Shown: in pieces, positions 52,212 through 62,163 of the stretch
How the letters are laid out: every line of letters starts with the position of its first letter
Numbering within the stretch: the first letter of the stretch is position 1
Source: Agarivorans gilvus
Lineage (GTDB): Bacteria > Pseudomonadota > Gammaproteobacteria > Enterobacterales > Celerinatantimonadaceae
Length of the DNA: 64,000 nucleotides
Direction of reading: 5' to 3'
Assembly (NCBI RefSeq): GCF_001420915.1
Contig: NZ_CP013021.1
Span: 72,001 to 136,000, forward strand
Notes under the pieces: model-generated
The model's input: only the letters and a program-made list of their open reading frames with translations
Database searches by the model: none
Told to the model about the DNA's origin: nothing
Position numbers and translations under genes: made by a program

Positions 52212-52652
52212 ATGAATAGACATACCAAACTCGCTTTATTGGTGATGCCTTTTTTAGCGGTGGGCGGTTATATTGCCTCCGATATCTATCTAGAGCATGA
52301 TGCACAGCAAGATAGAATTTATCAGCTGGAGACCGTGGAGCATTGCGACATTATTAATCAAAAATGCATATTGGAGTCGGGAGATTTTCAAATCAACATT
52401 AGCGATGAAGCGGGGACTACCATTGTAAATTCTACTTTCCCCTTAGATAGTGCCACCTTGTTTATTGTGAATAGTTCGAATGAAGCCACTGCTTATCCAA
52501 TGGGGATGCAAGATAGCCCTTATTATTGGCAAAGTCCGACAGAGTTACGTAGTTTGATCCCTAATCAGGGAGATAGCTATAAACTGCGTATCATTGCCAA
52601 TATCAAAGGTGGTAAGTATATTAGCGAGTTTTATAGCCAAACTGTGCGTTAA
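52212..52652 (+). CDS. Uncharacterised membrane-anchored protein
   Basis: A 146-residue protein with an N-terminal membrane anchor (LALLVMPFLAVGGYIASDIYL) and an exported beta-rich domain. Two cysteines (HCDIINQKC) could be a disulfide. The domain pattern (GDFQINISDEAG, TTIVNSTFPLDSATLFI, YKLRIIANIKGGKYIS) suggests an immunoglobulin-like sandwich. No family is recognised. AGGA lies 7 bases before the ATG. Confidence 0.65.
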   Translation: MNRHTKLALLVMPFLAVGGYIASDIYLEHDAQQDRIYQLETVEHCDIINQKCILESGDFQINISDEAGTTIVNSTFPLDSATLFIVNSSNEATAYPMGMQDSPYYWQSPTELRSLIPNQGDSYKLRIIANIKGGKYISEFYSQTVR

Positions 52653-52794
52653 CAAGCTAGGCTTTTTGCGCTGCGGTTGTGGCAAAAGATGTAAGTAGAT
52701 CATTAAATGTTTAATTTGTTGTGATTAGTTCGATATGATCCAATACACTTAACACTACTGTTCATCTAAATAAACTGAAGTATAGGAAGTAGAA

Positions 52795-53055
52795 GTGAGC
52801 TCGAATCAAATATGTCCATCATGCGGTGGCCACAAACCCGCCCTGATGGCTTGTCGCGATTGCGGTTTTACTTATAGTGTGACTAGTCGACCTGCGGTAG
52901 AGCCGAAGCCTGAAGCAATGGCTAAACCGAGTAAACCTAAAACCATTCCTCGCAGTGAGTACCGCGCCGTTCGAGAGGAAGCCGGTAACAACAAACCTCA
53001 AGTGATTATCAAAACTAAAAAACGCCGTACTTACACTATTCCTAGTGAGGAATAG
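52795..53055 (+). CDS. Small zinc-ribbon protein
   Basis: An 86-residue protein. ICPSCGGHKPALMACRDCGF is a four-Cys zinc ribbon (CxxC-x10-CxxC). The rest is Pro/Lys-rich and disordered, ending in a basic stretch (IIKTKKRRTYTIPSEE). It may bind RNA or DNA. The start is GTG at 52795, with AGGAAG upstream. No name is known. Confidence 0.65.
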   Translation: MSSNQICPSCGGHKPALMACRDCGFTYSVTSRPAVEPKPEAMAKPSKPKTIPRSEYRAVREEAGNNKPQVIIKTKKRRTYTIPSEE

Positions 53056-53058
53056 GCA

Positions 53059-53454
53059 CTAGCCTAGTTGCTCTATCTCCTGCCAAATGGCGCGAATACC
53101 ATTGTTTCGTGATTCACTTAAATGGTGGGCTAAACCTAGTGAGTCTAAGGTTTGCTCGAAAAGCCTTTGTGGGTGTTGTGGCTGCGCTTGATAACAGGCT
53201 AATACAATAACGATTAAGCCCTTTATGATACGAGCATTACTGTCGAGGTAGAGCTGTTGAGCATCTTGGTGAAGCCATACCTCGCTTTCACAGCCTTGCA
53301 CCAGTGATTGTGGCTGTTTGTACTGTTCTGGCATCGCTTGTAATTGTTTGGCCAACAGTAAGAGTTGCCGATAACGTTCTTCCCAAGCTTGACAGTGGGC
53401 AAAGTTTTGTTCAATTTGCGCCAGATTTAATTCAATTTGCGGTGTCTTATTCAT
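53059..53454 (-). CDS. csdE: SufE-family sulfur acceptor, CsdE
   Basis: A 131-residue SufE-fold protein. The sulfur-accepting Cys is in LVQGCESEVWLH; preceding WEERYRQLLLLAKQL is the usual helix. It takes persulfide sulfur from CsdA and passes it to other carriers. ATG 53454 overlaps the csdA stop by 8 bp (ATGAATAA), favouring coupled translation, and pairing with a desulfurase gives the name csdE rather than sufE, since no suf genes are present. The N-terminus in a longer frame (to 53478) would lie inside csdA. Confidence 0.85.
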   Translation of the reverse strand: MNKTPQIELNLAQIEQNFAHCQAWEERYRQLLLLAKQLQAMPEQYKQPQSLVQGCESEVWLHQDAQQLYLDSNARIIKGLIVIVLACYQAQPQHPQRLFEQTLDSLGLAHHLSESRNNGIRAIWQEIEQLG

Positions 53455-54658
53455 CAAATAATTCCATGATTTTATCAATGGCTTCTAAGGCTTGGTCTAT
53501 ATCTTGTTGGTCGTTATATAGCCCCAAGGATAAGCGAATGCTACCTTGAGGAGACAATTTATTGCCTAAAGGCATAGCGCAGTGGTGGCCGCATCGTACG
53601 GCGACGTTGTATTGATCAAACAAGGTTGCTGCGTCTTGAGGGTGAATACCGCGTAGGTTAAAAGCGATTAAGCCGGTACGCATCATCGGTTGCCCCACCA
53701 GTTCAACTGCTGGATGTTGTTGTAGTTTACGCAAGGCATAGGCGAGTAAATCCCGTTCGTGTTGTAGCCGTTGTTGACTGGGGAATTGGCTTAAAAACTC
53801 TATCGCTGCGGCTAAACCTATAGCTCCAACAATGTTGGGAGTACCGGCTTCCAAACGATAAGGTAGGCTATTCCATTGGCTTTGCTCAATCGCCACTTTA
53901 CTGATCATTTCTCCGCCAAAATTGCTCGGTTCTAACAGCTCTAATGCAGACTCTGTTCCGTATAACACGCCAATTCCGGTGGGGCCGTAAAGCTTGTGTC
54001 CTGAAAAGTAATAATAGTCACAGCCAAGGCGCTGTACATCAACGCTTAAGTGGGCAACTGCTTGGGCGCCATCTACTACCACTTTGGCACCTACTTGGTG
54101 GGCTAGTCGCGAAATTTCTGGTACCGGCTGAATTGAGCCAATGGCGTTAGACACTTGAGAAACGGCGACAATTTTACATTTATCTGAGAGGTTTTCTCTA
54201 AAGTAGGCTAGGTTTAAGTCACCGTTTTCCAGAATTGGAATGGCTCGTAGTTTGGCTTTTTGTTGTTGGGCCAGCTGTTGCCAAGGAACTAAATTTGAGT
54301 GGTGTTCTAATTCACTAATCCAAATTTCGTCACCTTGATTAAGCTGCTGGGCCAAACCTCGCGCGAGTATGTTGCAGGCTTGGGTGCTGCCGCTGGTCCA
54401 AATGATGTTTTGGCTTTCTGCTCCAATGAATTGTGCAATGGACTTTCTTGCTGATTCAAAGGCATTGGTGGCTAATCTAGCAAAGCTGTGACTAGCTCGA
54501 TGCACATTACCATGTCCTTGACGATAATATTTATCCATCGCTGATAGCACTGCTTCGGGCACTTGAGTTGAAGCCGCACTATCGAGATAAGCAAGTTGGT
54601 TATTCGTGGTCAGCGACGGGAAATATTGGCGATAAGGAGTATGCTTAAGAGAGGTCAC
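53447..54658 (-). CDS. csdA: Cysteine desulfurase CsdA
   Basis: A 403-residue class V aminotransferase-fold desulfurase. It shows NVHRASHSFA in the substrate region, TSGSTQACN, HHSNLVPW, DGAQAVAHL and FSGHKLYGPTGIGVLYG with the PLP-binding Lys. The catalytic Cys is in VRCGHHCAMPL. SufS and CsdA are related; the partner csdE gene directly downstream decides for CsdA. It provides sulfur for Fe-S clusters or tRNA modification. Confidence 0.87.
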   Translation of the reverse strand: MTSLKHTPYRQYFPSLTTNNQLAYLDSAASTQVPEAVLSAMDKYYRQGHGNVHRASHSFARLATNAFESARKSIAQFIGAESQNIIWTSGSTQACNILARGLAQQLNQGDEIWISELEHHSNLVPWQQLAQQQKAKLRAIPILENGDLNLAYFRENLSDKCKIVAVSQVSNAIGSIQPVPEISRLAHQVGAKVVVDGAQAVAHLSVDVQRLGCDYYYFSGHKLYGPTGIGVLYGTESALELLEPSNFGGEMISKVAIEQSQWNSLPYRLEAGTPNIVGAIGLAAAIEFLSQFPSQQRLQHERDLLAYALRKLQQHPAVELVGQPMMRTGLIAFNLRGIHPQDAATLFDQYNVAVRCGHHCAMPLGNKLSPQGSIRLSLGLYNDQQDIDQALEAIDKIMELFDE

Positions 54659-54765
54659 AGTGATTCTAAACTCGGCAACTAAAACCCTTATTGTATCCTT
54701 AGGTTTGCACCTACACTAGTTTATATCGGCTTGTTTTTATTTTGCGACAGGGAGCATCTTAAACT

Positions 54766-55920
54766 ATGCAATTGGCAGAAGGCTTAAGCTCTTGGAAAGC
54801 CGTCTTATTGGGCTTTTCCTCAAAGCATGAACATGTGTTTGCTCAGCACCTGTGGGTCAAGCAACGTCAACGGTTCATTTTTCTTTATGCTTGTTATTGT
54901 TTATTCATGCTGGGTTACATCATGCAGGCGCAAGTACTGCATTATTGGTGGCTGGTGGGAGCTTGGTATAATTTATTATTGGTTACGCTGTGGAGCGTAT
55001 TTCATGGTGCAGCGCTAACGCTGGGGATTCAGCTGCGCTCGCCCCGTATTGCTTATGCGCTATTTGTGGCAGCTCTTGGTTTGCATGGCATGCTGTTCAC
55101 GTTGTTGTTTAAGCAGAGCCCCAGTTTATTCGCCAGCGGAGCGGGCTTATTGGTATTGCTGAGTTTACCGATGGTGCTGTTGAGTGTTTATATGCCGATG
55201 TTGCTGAGTGTGGCCGTATTATTAGCCTGCAGTGTTTTCAGCCTCGGCTTGTTTAGTAATTTACAATTGGCCCTAGCACCGCAGTGGCCAAGTGTTAGCT
55301 TATTTTTAATGTTGGGTTTTTCAGTAGTTTACTTTTCGCACCGCTTGTGGCGCTTAGAGTATTTATATCAGCACTTTAACTCTCTACAAGACAGCCGGAA
55401 TGAAACGGCTAAAGCCGATGTTAAGCCTCCTATTCAAGCGCCCGCTAACTTGCTTGAGATAGCGAGCTTTGAGCAATTTAAACGTTTCTCCAATCAAGAA
55501 ATAGAACGTAGTTCTCGTTATCAAAATGCCTATTCGATAGTTTTGATAAAGGTCACTCATTTTTCTGCCTACCGTGATAAATTAGGAGCTGAAGAAGCTG
55601 ATAAGTTATTGGTTAAATTCGCTATTTTTATACAAACTCAGCTACGAAAAATTGACTTGTTAGCACGCTATGAGAACGAACAATTGCTGATTGGTTTGCC
55701 AGAAGCGGGCCTGTATCAAGCCTTAGACACCGCAGAGCGGATCCAGCAAGCCTTGGAGCAAGAGTTCTGGAAAGCGTTTCCTAATTCATTTCATTTAGGC
55801 TCACGCTTAACGGTAGCTAGCGTTGAAAGTCCGCTATGTAGTTTGGACATGTTATTAAAAAAAGCCACTAAGGCAATGAATAAACAAGCTAATACAAAAA
55901 CGCTAAGTTACGGCTCTTAG
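54766..55920 (+). CDS. Membrane protein with a degenerate GGDEF domain
   Basis: A 384-residue protein. Six to seven membrane segments occupy residues 30-205, followed by a cytoplasmic domain at 230-384 with GGDEF topology: FEQFKRFSNQEIERSSRYQNAYSIVLIKVTHFSAYRD, then the active-site loop LLARYENEQLLIGLPEA. The GGDEF pentapeptide is replaced by YENEQ and the Asp-rich metal site (normally DxDxFK) reads KVTHFSAY, so it cannot be a normal cyclase. It might bind nucleotides or act as a scaffold. It is divergent from csdA and followed by nhaD 54 bp later. Confidence 0.8.
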   Translation: MQLAEGLSSWKAVLLGFSSKHEHVFAQHLWVKQRQRFIFLYACYCLFMLGYIMQAQVLHYWWLVGAWYNLLLVTLWSVFHGAALTLGIQLRSPRIAYALFVAALGLHGMLFTLLFKQSPSLFASGAGLLVLLSLPMVLLSVYMPMLLSVAVLLACSVFSLGLFSNLQLALAPQWPSVSLFLMLGFSVVYFSHRLWRLEYLYQHFNSLQDSRNETAKADVKPPIQAPANLLEIASFEQFKRFSNQEIERSSRYQNAYSIVLIKVTHFSAYRDKLGAEEADKLLVKFAIFIQTQLRKIDLLARYENEQLLIGLPEAGLYQALDTAERIQQALEQEFWKAFPNSFHLGSRLTVASVESPLCSLDMLLKKATKAMNKQANTKTLSYGS

Positions 55921-55974
55921 CGCTGACCCATTACCATCTAAACAAATGAGCATTTGCCTAAGGAGAGGGAAGGA

Positions 55975-57390
55975 ATGCGTATATTGTTGTCTATGTTGTT
56001 AATGTTATTTTCTTCTGCAAGTTACGCCGCCGAAGGCATCAGTTTGGTCGATTCCTGGGTTGGCTATACCGCTCTTGTGATATTTGCTTTCGCCTATTTA
56101 CTGGTAATGAGTGAAGAAGTGATTCATTTACGCAAATCCAAACCTGTATTGGTAGCGGCGGGTTTAATTTGGTTTCTCATCGCAATCTATTACCGTGGCT
56201 CTGGCCATGAGCATCTGGTTACCGAAGCTTTTCGCCATAACTTACTAGAATTTTCTGAGTTAATGCTGTTCTTGCTGGTGGCTATGACGTATATCAACGC
56301 CATGGAGGAGCGAAGGCTATTTGATGGTTTAAGGGCGTGGTTAGTCAGTAAACGCTTAAGTTATCGCCGTTTATTTTGGTTAACTGGGACTTTGGCATTT
56401 GTGATATCACCGGTAGCCGATAACTTAACCACGGCGCTGCTAATGTGTGCGGTGGTTACCAAGGTAGCTAAGGGCAACAGCCGTTTCATCAATCTGGCCT
56501 GTATTAACATAGTGATAGGAGCCAATGCCGGGGGCGCATTTAGCCCCTTTGGCGATATCACCACTTTGATGGTGTGGCAAAAGGGCTTAGTGATGTTTGG
56601 TCAGTTCTTTGATCTGTTAGCGCCTTCGTTCGTTAACTTTGTTGTGCCTGCATTAATTATGTCGATGTTTGTTTCCTCTGATGCAGTAGAAGCCGAGAAT
56701 GAAACCGTGGAGTTAAAACGTGGTGCTCGGCGTATTGTTCTACTGTTTTTAATTACCATTCTTACAGCTGTGCTAGGCCATAGTTTATTTCATATGCCTC
56801 CGGTAATGGGCATGATGATGGGTTTGGGTTACTTGCAATTCTTTGGCTTTTTCTTGCGTAAAACTTTAGCGAGAAGCTTACATCGAAAAGCTGTCAATGC
56901 GATTGCTCAGCGTAATGATGCTCGCTTAAAAGCGCTAGGCAGCGTAGTGCCTTTTGATATTTTTAACCGGGTGGCGCGTGCAGAATGGGACACCTTGTTA
57001 TTCTTTTACGGTGTGGTGGTGTGTGTAGGTGGCTTGGGCTTCATCGGCTATTTGGAAATGGCCTCTAATGTGATGTACCTGAATTGGGATCCTACTTACG
57101 CGAATATTGCAGTGGGTGGACTTAGCGCCATTGTGGATAATATTCCAGTAATGTTTGCGGTGCTCACCATGGAACCCAATATGTCTTTAGGGCAGTGGTT
57201 ATTAGTGACCTTAACCGCTGGGGTGGGCGGTAGTATGTTGTCGATTGGCTCTGCCGCGGGAGTTGCCTTAATGGGGCAGGCTCGCGGACACTATACTTTT
57301 ATTAGTCATTTACGCTGGACACCAGTTATTGCCTTGGGCTATGCCGCGTCCATTGCTTGCCATTTAATTATCAACAGCCATTTATTTTAA
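55975..57390 (+). CDS. nhaD: NhaD-type sodium/proton antiporter
   Basis: A 471-residue antiporter with about 12 membrane segments. The family motifs are SPVADNLTTALLM, INIVIGANAGGAFSPFGDITTLMVW and GLSAIVDNIPVMFAVLTM, with paired Asp residues in membrane helices. It exports Na+ in exchange for protons, giving salt and alkali tolerance in marine bacteria. The N-terminal 20 residues form a signal-like segment. ATG 55975, with an AGGGAAGGA upstream, is preferred over a TTG at 55954. A two-way terminator separates it from ycgB. Confidence 0.9.
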   Translation: MRILLSMLLMLFSSASYAAEGISLVDSWVGYTALVIFAFAYLLVMSEEVIHLRKSKPVLVAAGLIWFLIAIYYRGSGHEHLVTEAFRHNLLEFSELMLFLLVAMTYINAMEERRLFDGLRAWLVSKRLSYRRLFWLTGTLAFVISPVADNLTTALLMCAVVTKVAKGNSRFINLACINIVIGANAGGAFSPFGDITTLMVWQKGLVMFGQFFDLLAPSFVNFVVPALIMSMFVSSDAVEAENETVELKRGARRIVLLFLITILTAVLGHSLFHMPPVMGMMMGLGYLQFFGFFLRKTLARSLHRKAVNAIAQRNDARLKALGSVVPFDIFNRVARAEWDTLLFFYGVVVCVGGLGFIGYLEMASNVMYLNWDPTYANIAVGGLSAIVDNIPVMFAVLTMEPNMSLGQWLLVTLTAGVGGSMLSIGSAAGVALMGQARGHYTFISHLRWTPVIALGYAASIACHLIINSHLF

Positions 57391-57404
57391 GTAGCGATAA
57401 CAGC

Positions 57405-57440
57405 ACATAAAATACGCCACCTAAGGTGGCTTATTTTATG
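57405..57440. terminator. Bidirectional terminator between nhaD and ycgB
   Basis: The arms cataaaata-c-gccacc and ggtggc-t-tattttatg pair through 15 bp with one mismatch around a TAA loop. Its A/T arms supply T-runs in both directions. The last bases overlap the stop of the minus-strand ycgB gene. Confidence 0.85.
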
Positions 57441-58946
57441 TTTCGCTTACCAACTCGTTAGGACAGCGGGCTATTTCTCTTACTCCACCTTGCTCATCGA
57501 CTTGCTCTAGAATTACATCGAAACCCCAAAGCCGATGTAGGTGTTTGATGACTTGGTGTTTACTTTTAGCCAACGGTATTCCTTGGTGAGGAATATAACG
57601 CAAGGTCAAGGAGCGGTCGCCGCGCAGATTAACGTTGTGAACCTGAATGTTTGGCTCTATGTTGCTCAGGTTATATTGGGCGCTTAAGGCTTCTCTGATT
57701 TGTTGATAACCACTGTCGTCATGAATGGCCTTCACTTTTAGATAGGGTTTGTCTTCATCATCATCAAGGGTAAATAGCTTGAGGTCACGAATCACTTTAG
57801 GCGACAGATACTGGCTAATAAAGCTCTCATCTTTAAAGTTTTGCATAGCAAAATGCAAAGTTTCTAGCCAATCGCTACCGGCAATATCGGGGAACCAACG
57901 ACGGTCTTCTTCACTCGGGTTTTCACAAATTCTGCGAATGTCAGTCATCATGGCAAAACCCAAGGCATAAGGGTTGATTCCGCTAAAGTAAGGGCTGTTA
58001 TAAGAGGGCTGCATGATCACACTGGTATGGCTATGCAGCACTTCCAGAATGAAGCGTTCGCTGACTTTGCCGTGGTCAAACAGGTGATTGCAAATGGTGT
58101 AGTGCCAGAAGGTGGCCCAGCCCTCGTTCATCACTTGGGTTTGCTTTTGTGGGTAGAAGTATTGGCTTATTTTGCGCACGATACGCACAATTTCACGCTG
58201 CCAAGTTTCCAGAAGAGGCGCATGCTTCTCAATGAAATAAAGAATATTTTCTTCGGGGGAAGCTGGAAAACGCGGGTGTTGTTGTTCCGCTGGCTCACCT
58301 TTGCTGGGAATGGTGCGCCATAATTCATTGATTTGGCTTTGTAAGTATTCCGCGCGAGCTTCCTGGCGAAGTTTTTCTTCTTCAAGAGAAATTGGGCTGG
58401 GGCGTTTGTAGCGGTCAACACCATAGTTCATTAATGCGTGGCAAGAGTCGAGTAAGTCTTCTACGGCTTGCTCACCATAGCGGGCTTCGCACTTGCTAAT
58501 GTAATTTTTGGCGAAGACTAAGTAATCAATGATTGAACTGGCGTCAGTCCAGGCTTTGAATAAATAGTTGTTTTTAAAAAGCTGTTATGACCAAAGCAGG
58601 CATGGGCGATCACCAGCGCTTGCATGGGCATGGTATTTTCTTCCATTAAATAGGCAATACAGGGATCGGAGTTAATCACGATTTCGTAGGCCAAGCCCAT
58701 TTGACCACGCTTGTAAGTTTGCTCGGTTTGAATAAACTTTTTACCGTAAGACCAGTGGTGATAGCCAATGGGCATACCTACGCTGGAGTAGGCGTCCATC
58801 ATTTGTTCAGCAGTAATTACCTCAATTTGATTAGGGTAGGTATCGAGTTTGTAGTGCTGGGCCACCTTTTCTATTTCTTGATGGTAGAGCTCCAGCATTT
58901 CAAAGGTCCAGTCTGGACCATCGGGCAATAGGTCTTTTTTGCTCAT
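57436..58946 (-). pseudogene. ycgB: SpoVR family protein YcgB, broken by one frameshift
   Basis: The N-terminal part (MSKKDLLPDGPDWTFEMLELYH to IAHACFGHNSF) and the C-terminal part (MNYGVDRYKRPSPISLEEEK to the end) are in different frames. Adding one T to the T5 run at 58577-58582 gives HNSFFKNNYLFKAWTDASS and joins them into 503 residues, close to E. coli YcgB (510); length plus 1 is divisible by 3. The conserved YEIVINSDPCIAYLMEENT and EGWATFWHY are present. SpoVR proteins are needed for spore cortex formation in Bacillus, while in Gram-negatives they go with YeaG/YeaH in stress or stationary phase. GAGG precedes the ATG; it begins 7 bp after yeaH. The loss is in a homopolymer, so an error is likely. 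Confidence 0.87.
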
Positions 58947-58953
58947 TTGGCCC

Positions 58954-60222
58954 TCACACAGTTGCTTTTTTGAAGAGATCTCTAAAGGTTGGCAATATCT
59001 CATCGGGCGTGGTGATGTGCCGTATGGAGAAATTAGAGAATATTTCAGTGAGTTGTTCGTATTCGTGCCACAAGCTTTGATGGGCTCGATTGGTAATTTC
59101 GATGTAAGCGTAGTGGCGAGTCAGTGGCAATATTTTCTTTTCTAAAATTTGTCGGCACTTAGGTGAGTCATCAGCCCAGTTGTCACCGTCAGAGGCTTGG
59201 GCAGCGTAGATATTCCATTGATTTTTGGGGTAGCGTTGCTCAATTATCTCGTCCATTAAATGCAGCGCACTAGAGACAATGGTGCCGCCGGTTTCTTGCG
59301 AGTAAAAAAACTCGTGTTCGTCGACTTCTTTGGCTTGGGTATGGTGGCGAATAAATACCACGTCAATTTTTTCGTAGTTACGGGTCAAAAACAGATAGAG
59401 CAATAAGTAGAAACGTTTGGCCATGTCTTTGGTGGCCTGATCCATAGAGCCTGAGACATCCATTAGGCAAAACATTACCGCCTGACTACTGGGGACGGGA
59501 TGTTTAGCGAAGTTATTAAACTTAAGGTCGAAAGTATCAATAAAGGGAATGCTGGCGAGCTTTTGTTTTAACTCGGCAATGTCTTTTTTCAGTGCCTCTA
59601 TGTCATTGTGAGGCACATGGGGATCAGATTGCTGTTCTAGCAATTGTTGCTCTAAAGCTCGTAATTTACGGCGTTTTTCTCCGCCCATTGCCATGCGCCT
59701 AGCTAGTGAGTTTTGCAATGAGCGAACCACATTGATGTTGGCGGGAACGCCGTCGTTGGTGAAACCTGCACGCGCGGTTTTGTATTCGACAATGCTGTCT
59801 ACGTCAGTTTCTTGCAGATTAGGCAGTTCTAAATCATCAAATAAAATATCCAAATATTCATCTTTGGAAATATTAAACTGAAAATCTTCGGTGCCTTCTC
59901 CTTGGTCACTGGCATCACCATCGCCGCTGCCCGAGCCCTCACCTTGAGGCGGGCGTTCTATTTTGTCGCCAGTGCCAAATTGGTCATTGCCGGGTAGGGT
60001 ACGCTGGCGGTGGCCGCCCTCTCCCTGGTGGAAGAAGGGCTCGGTGATGTCTTTATGAGGAATACTGATGCTTTCGCTGTTTTCAAGATCTTGAATACTG
60101 CGTTGATTCACCGCATCGTTAACTGCGCGCTTTATTTGGCTTTTATAACGGCGAATAAAGCGCTGGCGGTTCACCGCGCTTTTATTTTTGCCGTTTAAAC
60201 GTCGATCGATAAAATGAGCCAT
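58954..60222 (-). CDS. yeaH: YeaH/YhbH family VWA-domain protein (DUF444)
   Basis: A 422-residue protein. The N-terminal FIDRRLNGKNKSAVNRQRFIRRY is diagnostic for DUF444. A Gly/Asp-rich low-complexity linker at about 85-112 is followed by a VWA domain with the metal-site motif CLMDVSGSMDQAT. Final segments include GGTIVSSALHLMDEII and ASDGDNWADDS. It works with the PrkA kinase YeaG under nitrogen starvation and stationary-phase conditions in E. coli. It begins 18 bp after yeaG. Confidence 0.92.
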   Translation of the reverse strand: MAHFIDRRLNGKNKSAVNRQRFIRRYKSQIKRAVNDAVNQRSIQDLENSESISIPHKDITEPFFHQGEGGHRQRTLPGNDQFGTGDKIERPPQGEGSGSGDGDASDQGEGTEDFQFNISKDEYLDILFDDLELPNLQETDVDSIVEYKTARAGFTNDGVPANINVVRSLQNSLARRMAMGGEKRRKLRALEQQLLEQQSDPHVPHNDIEALKKDIAELKQKLASIPFIDTFDLKFNNFAKHPVPSSQAVMFCLMDVSGSMDQATKDMAKRFYLLLYLFLTRNYEKIDVVFIRHHTQAKEVDEHEFFYSQETGGTIVSSALHLMDEIIEQRYPKNQWNIYAAQASDGDNWADDSPKCRQILEKKILPLTRHYAYIEITNRAHQSLWHEYEQLTEIFSNFSIRHITTPDEILPTFRDLFKKATV

Positions 60223-60240
60223 AGGCGCCCTCCATCAAAT

Positions 60241-62163
60241 CTATGAAGATTTACGAACGCGTAAATACCATTCAGATAACAAACGTACCTGTTTGCGGGT
60301 ATAGCCTTTTTCCATCATTCGGGCGACAAAATCATCGTGTTTCTTCTGATCGTCCACCGAAGTTTTGGCATTAAAGGAAATAACCGGTAACAGATCTTCG
60401 GTATTAGAGAACATTTTCTTCTCAATGACTGTACGCAGTTTTTCGTAACTGGTCCAGTTGGGATTTTTACCATCGTTACTGGCTCGGGCACGTAATACAA
60501 AGTTAACGATTTCATTTCGGAAATCTTTGGGATTACTGATGCCTGCCGGTTTCTCAATTTTTTCTAGCTCAGCATTGAGAGCGGCTCGGTCAAATAGCTG
60601 GCCTGTATCGGGGTCACGATATTCTTGGTCTTGGATCCAGAAGTCAGCATAGATGACATAACGATCAAAGATATTTTGCCCATATTCAGAGTAAGACTCT
60701 AAGTATGCGGTTTGGATTTCTTTGCCAATGAAGTCCACATATTTAGGGATTAAATAACCCTTGAGGTGTTCGAGGTAACGGTCGGCCACTTCTTGGCTAT
60801 ATTGCTCACGCTCGATTTGTTGCTCTAGTACATAAAACAAATGCACCGGATTAGCCGCCACTTCACTGGTATCAAAGTTAAATACGCGGGATAAGATTTT
60901 AAAGGCAAAGCGAGTGGATAAGCCCTCCATTCCCTCGTTTACACCCGCGAAATCGCGGTACTCTTGATAAGACTTGGCTTTAGGATCGGTATCTTTCAGC
61001 GTTTCGCCATCGTAGACCCGCATTTTTGAATAGAGGCTGGAGTTTTCGGGATCTTTTAGTCGTGATAAGACTGAAAATTGCGCCAGTAATTCCAGCGTAC
61101 TGGGGGCGCACTTAGCGGTGCTAAGTTCACTGTTATCCAGCAGTTTTTGGTAGATTTTAATTTCTTCACTCACCCGTAAACAGTAAGGCACTTTAACGAT
61201 ATACACCCGGTCTAAAAAGGCCTCATTGTTTTTATTATTCTTGAAGCTTTGCCACTCTGATTCATTGGAGTGAGCCAGAATAATGCCTTCAAAGGGGATC
61301 GCCGAAAGCCCCTCGGTGCCATTAAAGTTACCTTCTTGAGTGGCGGTGAGTAATGGGTGCAGCACCTTGATAGGCGCTTTAAACATTTCGACAAACTCCA
61401 TCAAGCCTTGGTTGGCTCGGCATAGCGCTCCAGAGTAGCTGTAGGCGTCTGGGTCATTTTGCGCAAAATGCTCTAGCTGGCGAATATCCACCTTACCGAC
61501 CAAAGACGAAATATCTTGGTTGTTTTCATCACCCGGCTCGGTTTTGGCAATGGCTATTTGGTTCAAAATAGAGGGGTAGCATTTTACTACTTTGAATTTG
61601 CTGATGTCGCCACCGTATTCTTTGAGTCGTTTGGCTGCCCAAGGAGACATAATGGTTTTGAGATGGCGTTTGTTAATGCCGTATTCTTGCTGAAGAATAT
61701 TGCCATCTTCGTTGGGGTCAAATAAACAGAAGGGGTGGTCGTTTACCGGTGAACCTTTTAAGCGATAAATTGGCACTTGCTGCATTAGCGCTTTTAGCTT
61801 CTCCGCCAAAGATGATTTGCCACCGCCCACAGGACCCAACAAGTACAAAATCTGTTTGCGTTCTTCTAGGCCTTGAGAGGCATGTTTTAAGTAGGAGACA
61901 ATTTGTTCAATGCTGTCTTCCATACCGTAAAATTCTTTGAAGGCGGGATAGCGGGCAATAACGCGATTAGAGAACAGCCGGCTAAGCCGTGGATCTTTAG
62001 ACGTATCCACCATTTCTGGCTCGCCGATAGCAAGCAGTAAACGCTCAGCAGCACTGGCATAGGTACTGGGCTGCTCTTTACAAAGAGTGAGAAATTGGTC
62101 GAGCGACAGCTCCTCTTCCTGAGCTTGCTCATAACGCTGTTGATAATGGTCAAAAATACTCAT
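60241..62163 (-). CDS. yeaG: PrkA-type serine protein kinase YeaG
   Basis: A 640-residue protein with an N-terminal AAA+ domain (YLLGPVGGGKSSLAEKL, Walker A) and a C-terminal kinase-like region (RVFNFDTSEVAANPVHLFYVLEQQIERE and onwards). HSNESEWQSFKNNKNNEAFLDRVYIVKVPY is a family hallmark. Bacillus and E. coli homologs are self-phosphorylating kinases of stress and starvation. AGGAGG lies 8 bases before the ATG. It heads yeaG-yeaH-ycgB, an order conserved in many gammaproteobacteria. Confidence 0.93.
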   Translation of the reverse strand: MSIFDHYQQRYEQAQEEELSLDQFLTLCKEQPSTYASAAERLLLAIGEPEMVDTSKDPRLSRLFSNRVIARYPAFKEFYGMEDSIEQIVSYLKHASQGLEERKQILYLLGPVGGGKSSLAEKLKALMQQVPIYRLKGSPVNDHPFCLFDPNEDGNILQQEYGINKRHLKTIMSPWAAKRLKEYGGDISKFKVVKCYPSILNQIAIAKTEPGDENNQDISSLVGKVDIRQLEHFAQNDPDAYSYSGALCRANQGLMEFVEMFKAPIKVLHPLLTATQEGNFNGTEGLSAIPFEGIILAHSNESEWQSFKNNKNNEAFLDRVYIVKVPYCLRVSEEIKIYQKLLDNSELSTAKCAPSTLELLAQFSVLSRLKDPENSSLYSKMRVYDGETLKDTDPKAKSYQEYRDFAGVNEGMEGLSTRFAFKILSRVFNFDTSEVAANPVHLFYVLEQQIEREQYSQEVADRYLEHLKGYLIPKYVDFIGKEIQTAYLESYSEYGQNIFDRYVIYADFWIQDQEYRDPDTGQLFDRAALNAELEKIEKPAGISNPKDFRNEIVNFVLRARASNDGKNPNWTSYEKLRTVIEKKMFSNTEDLLPVISFNAKTSVDDQKKHDDFVARMMEKGYTRKQVRLLSEWYLRVRKSS

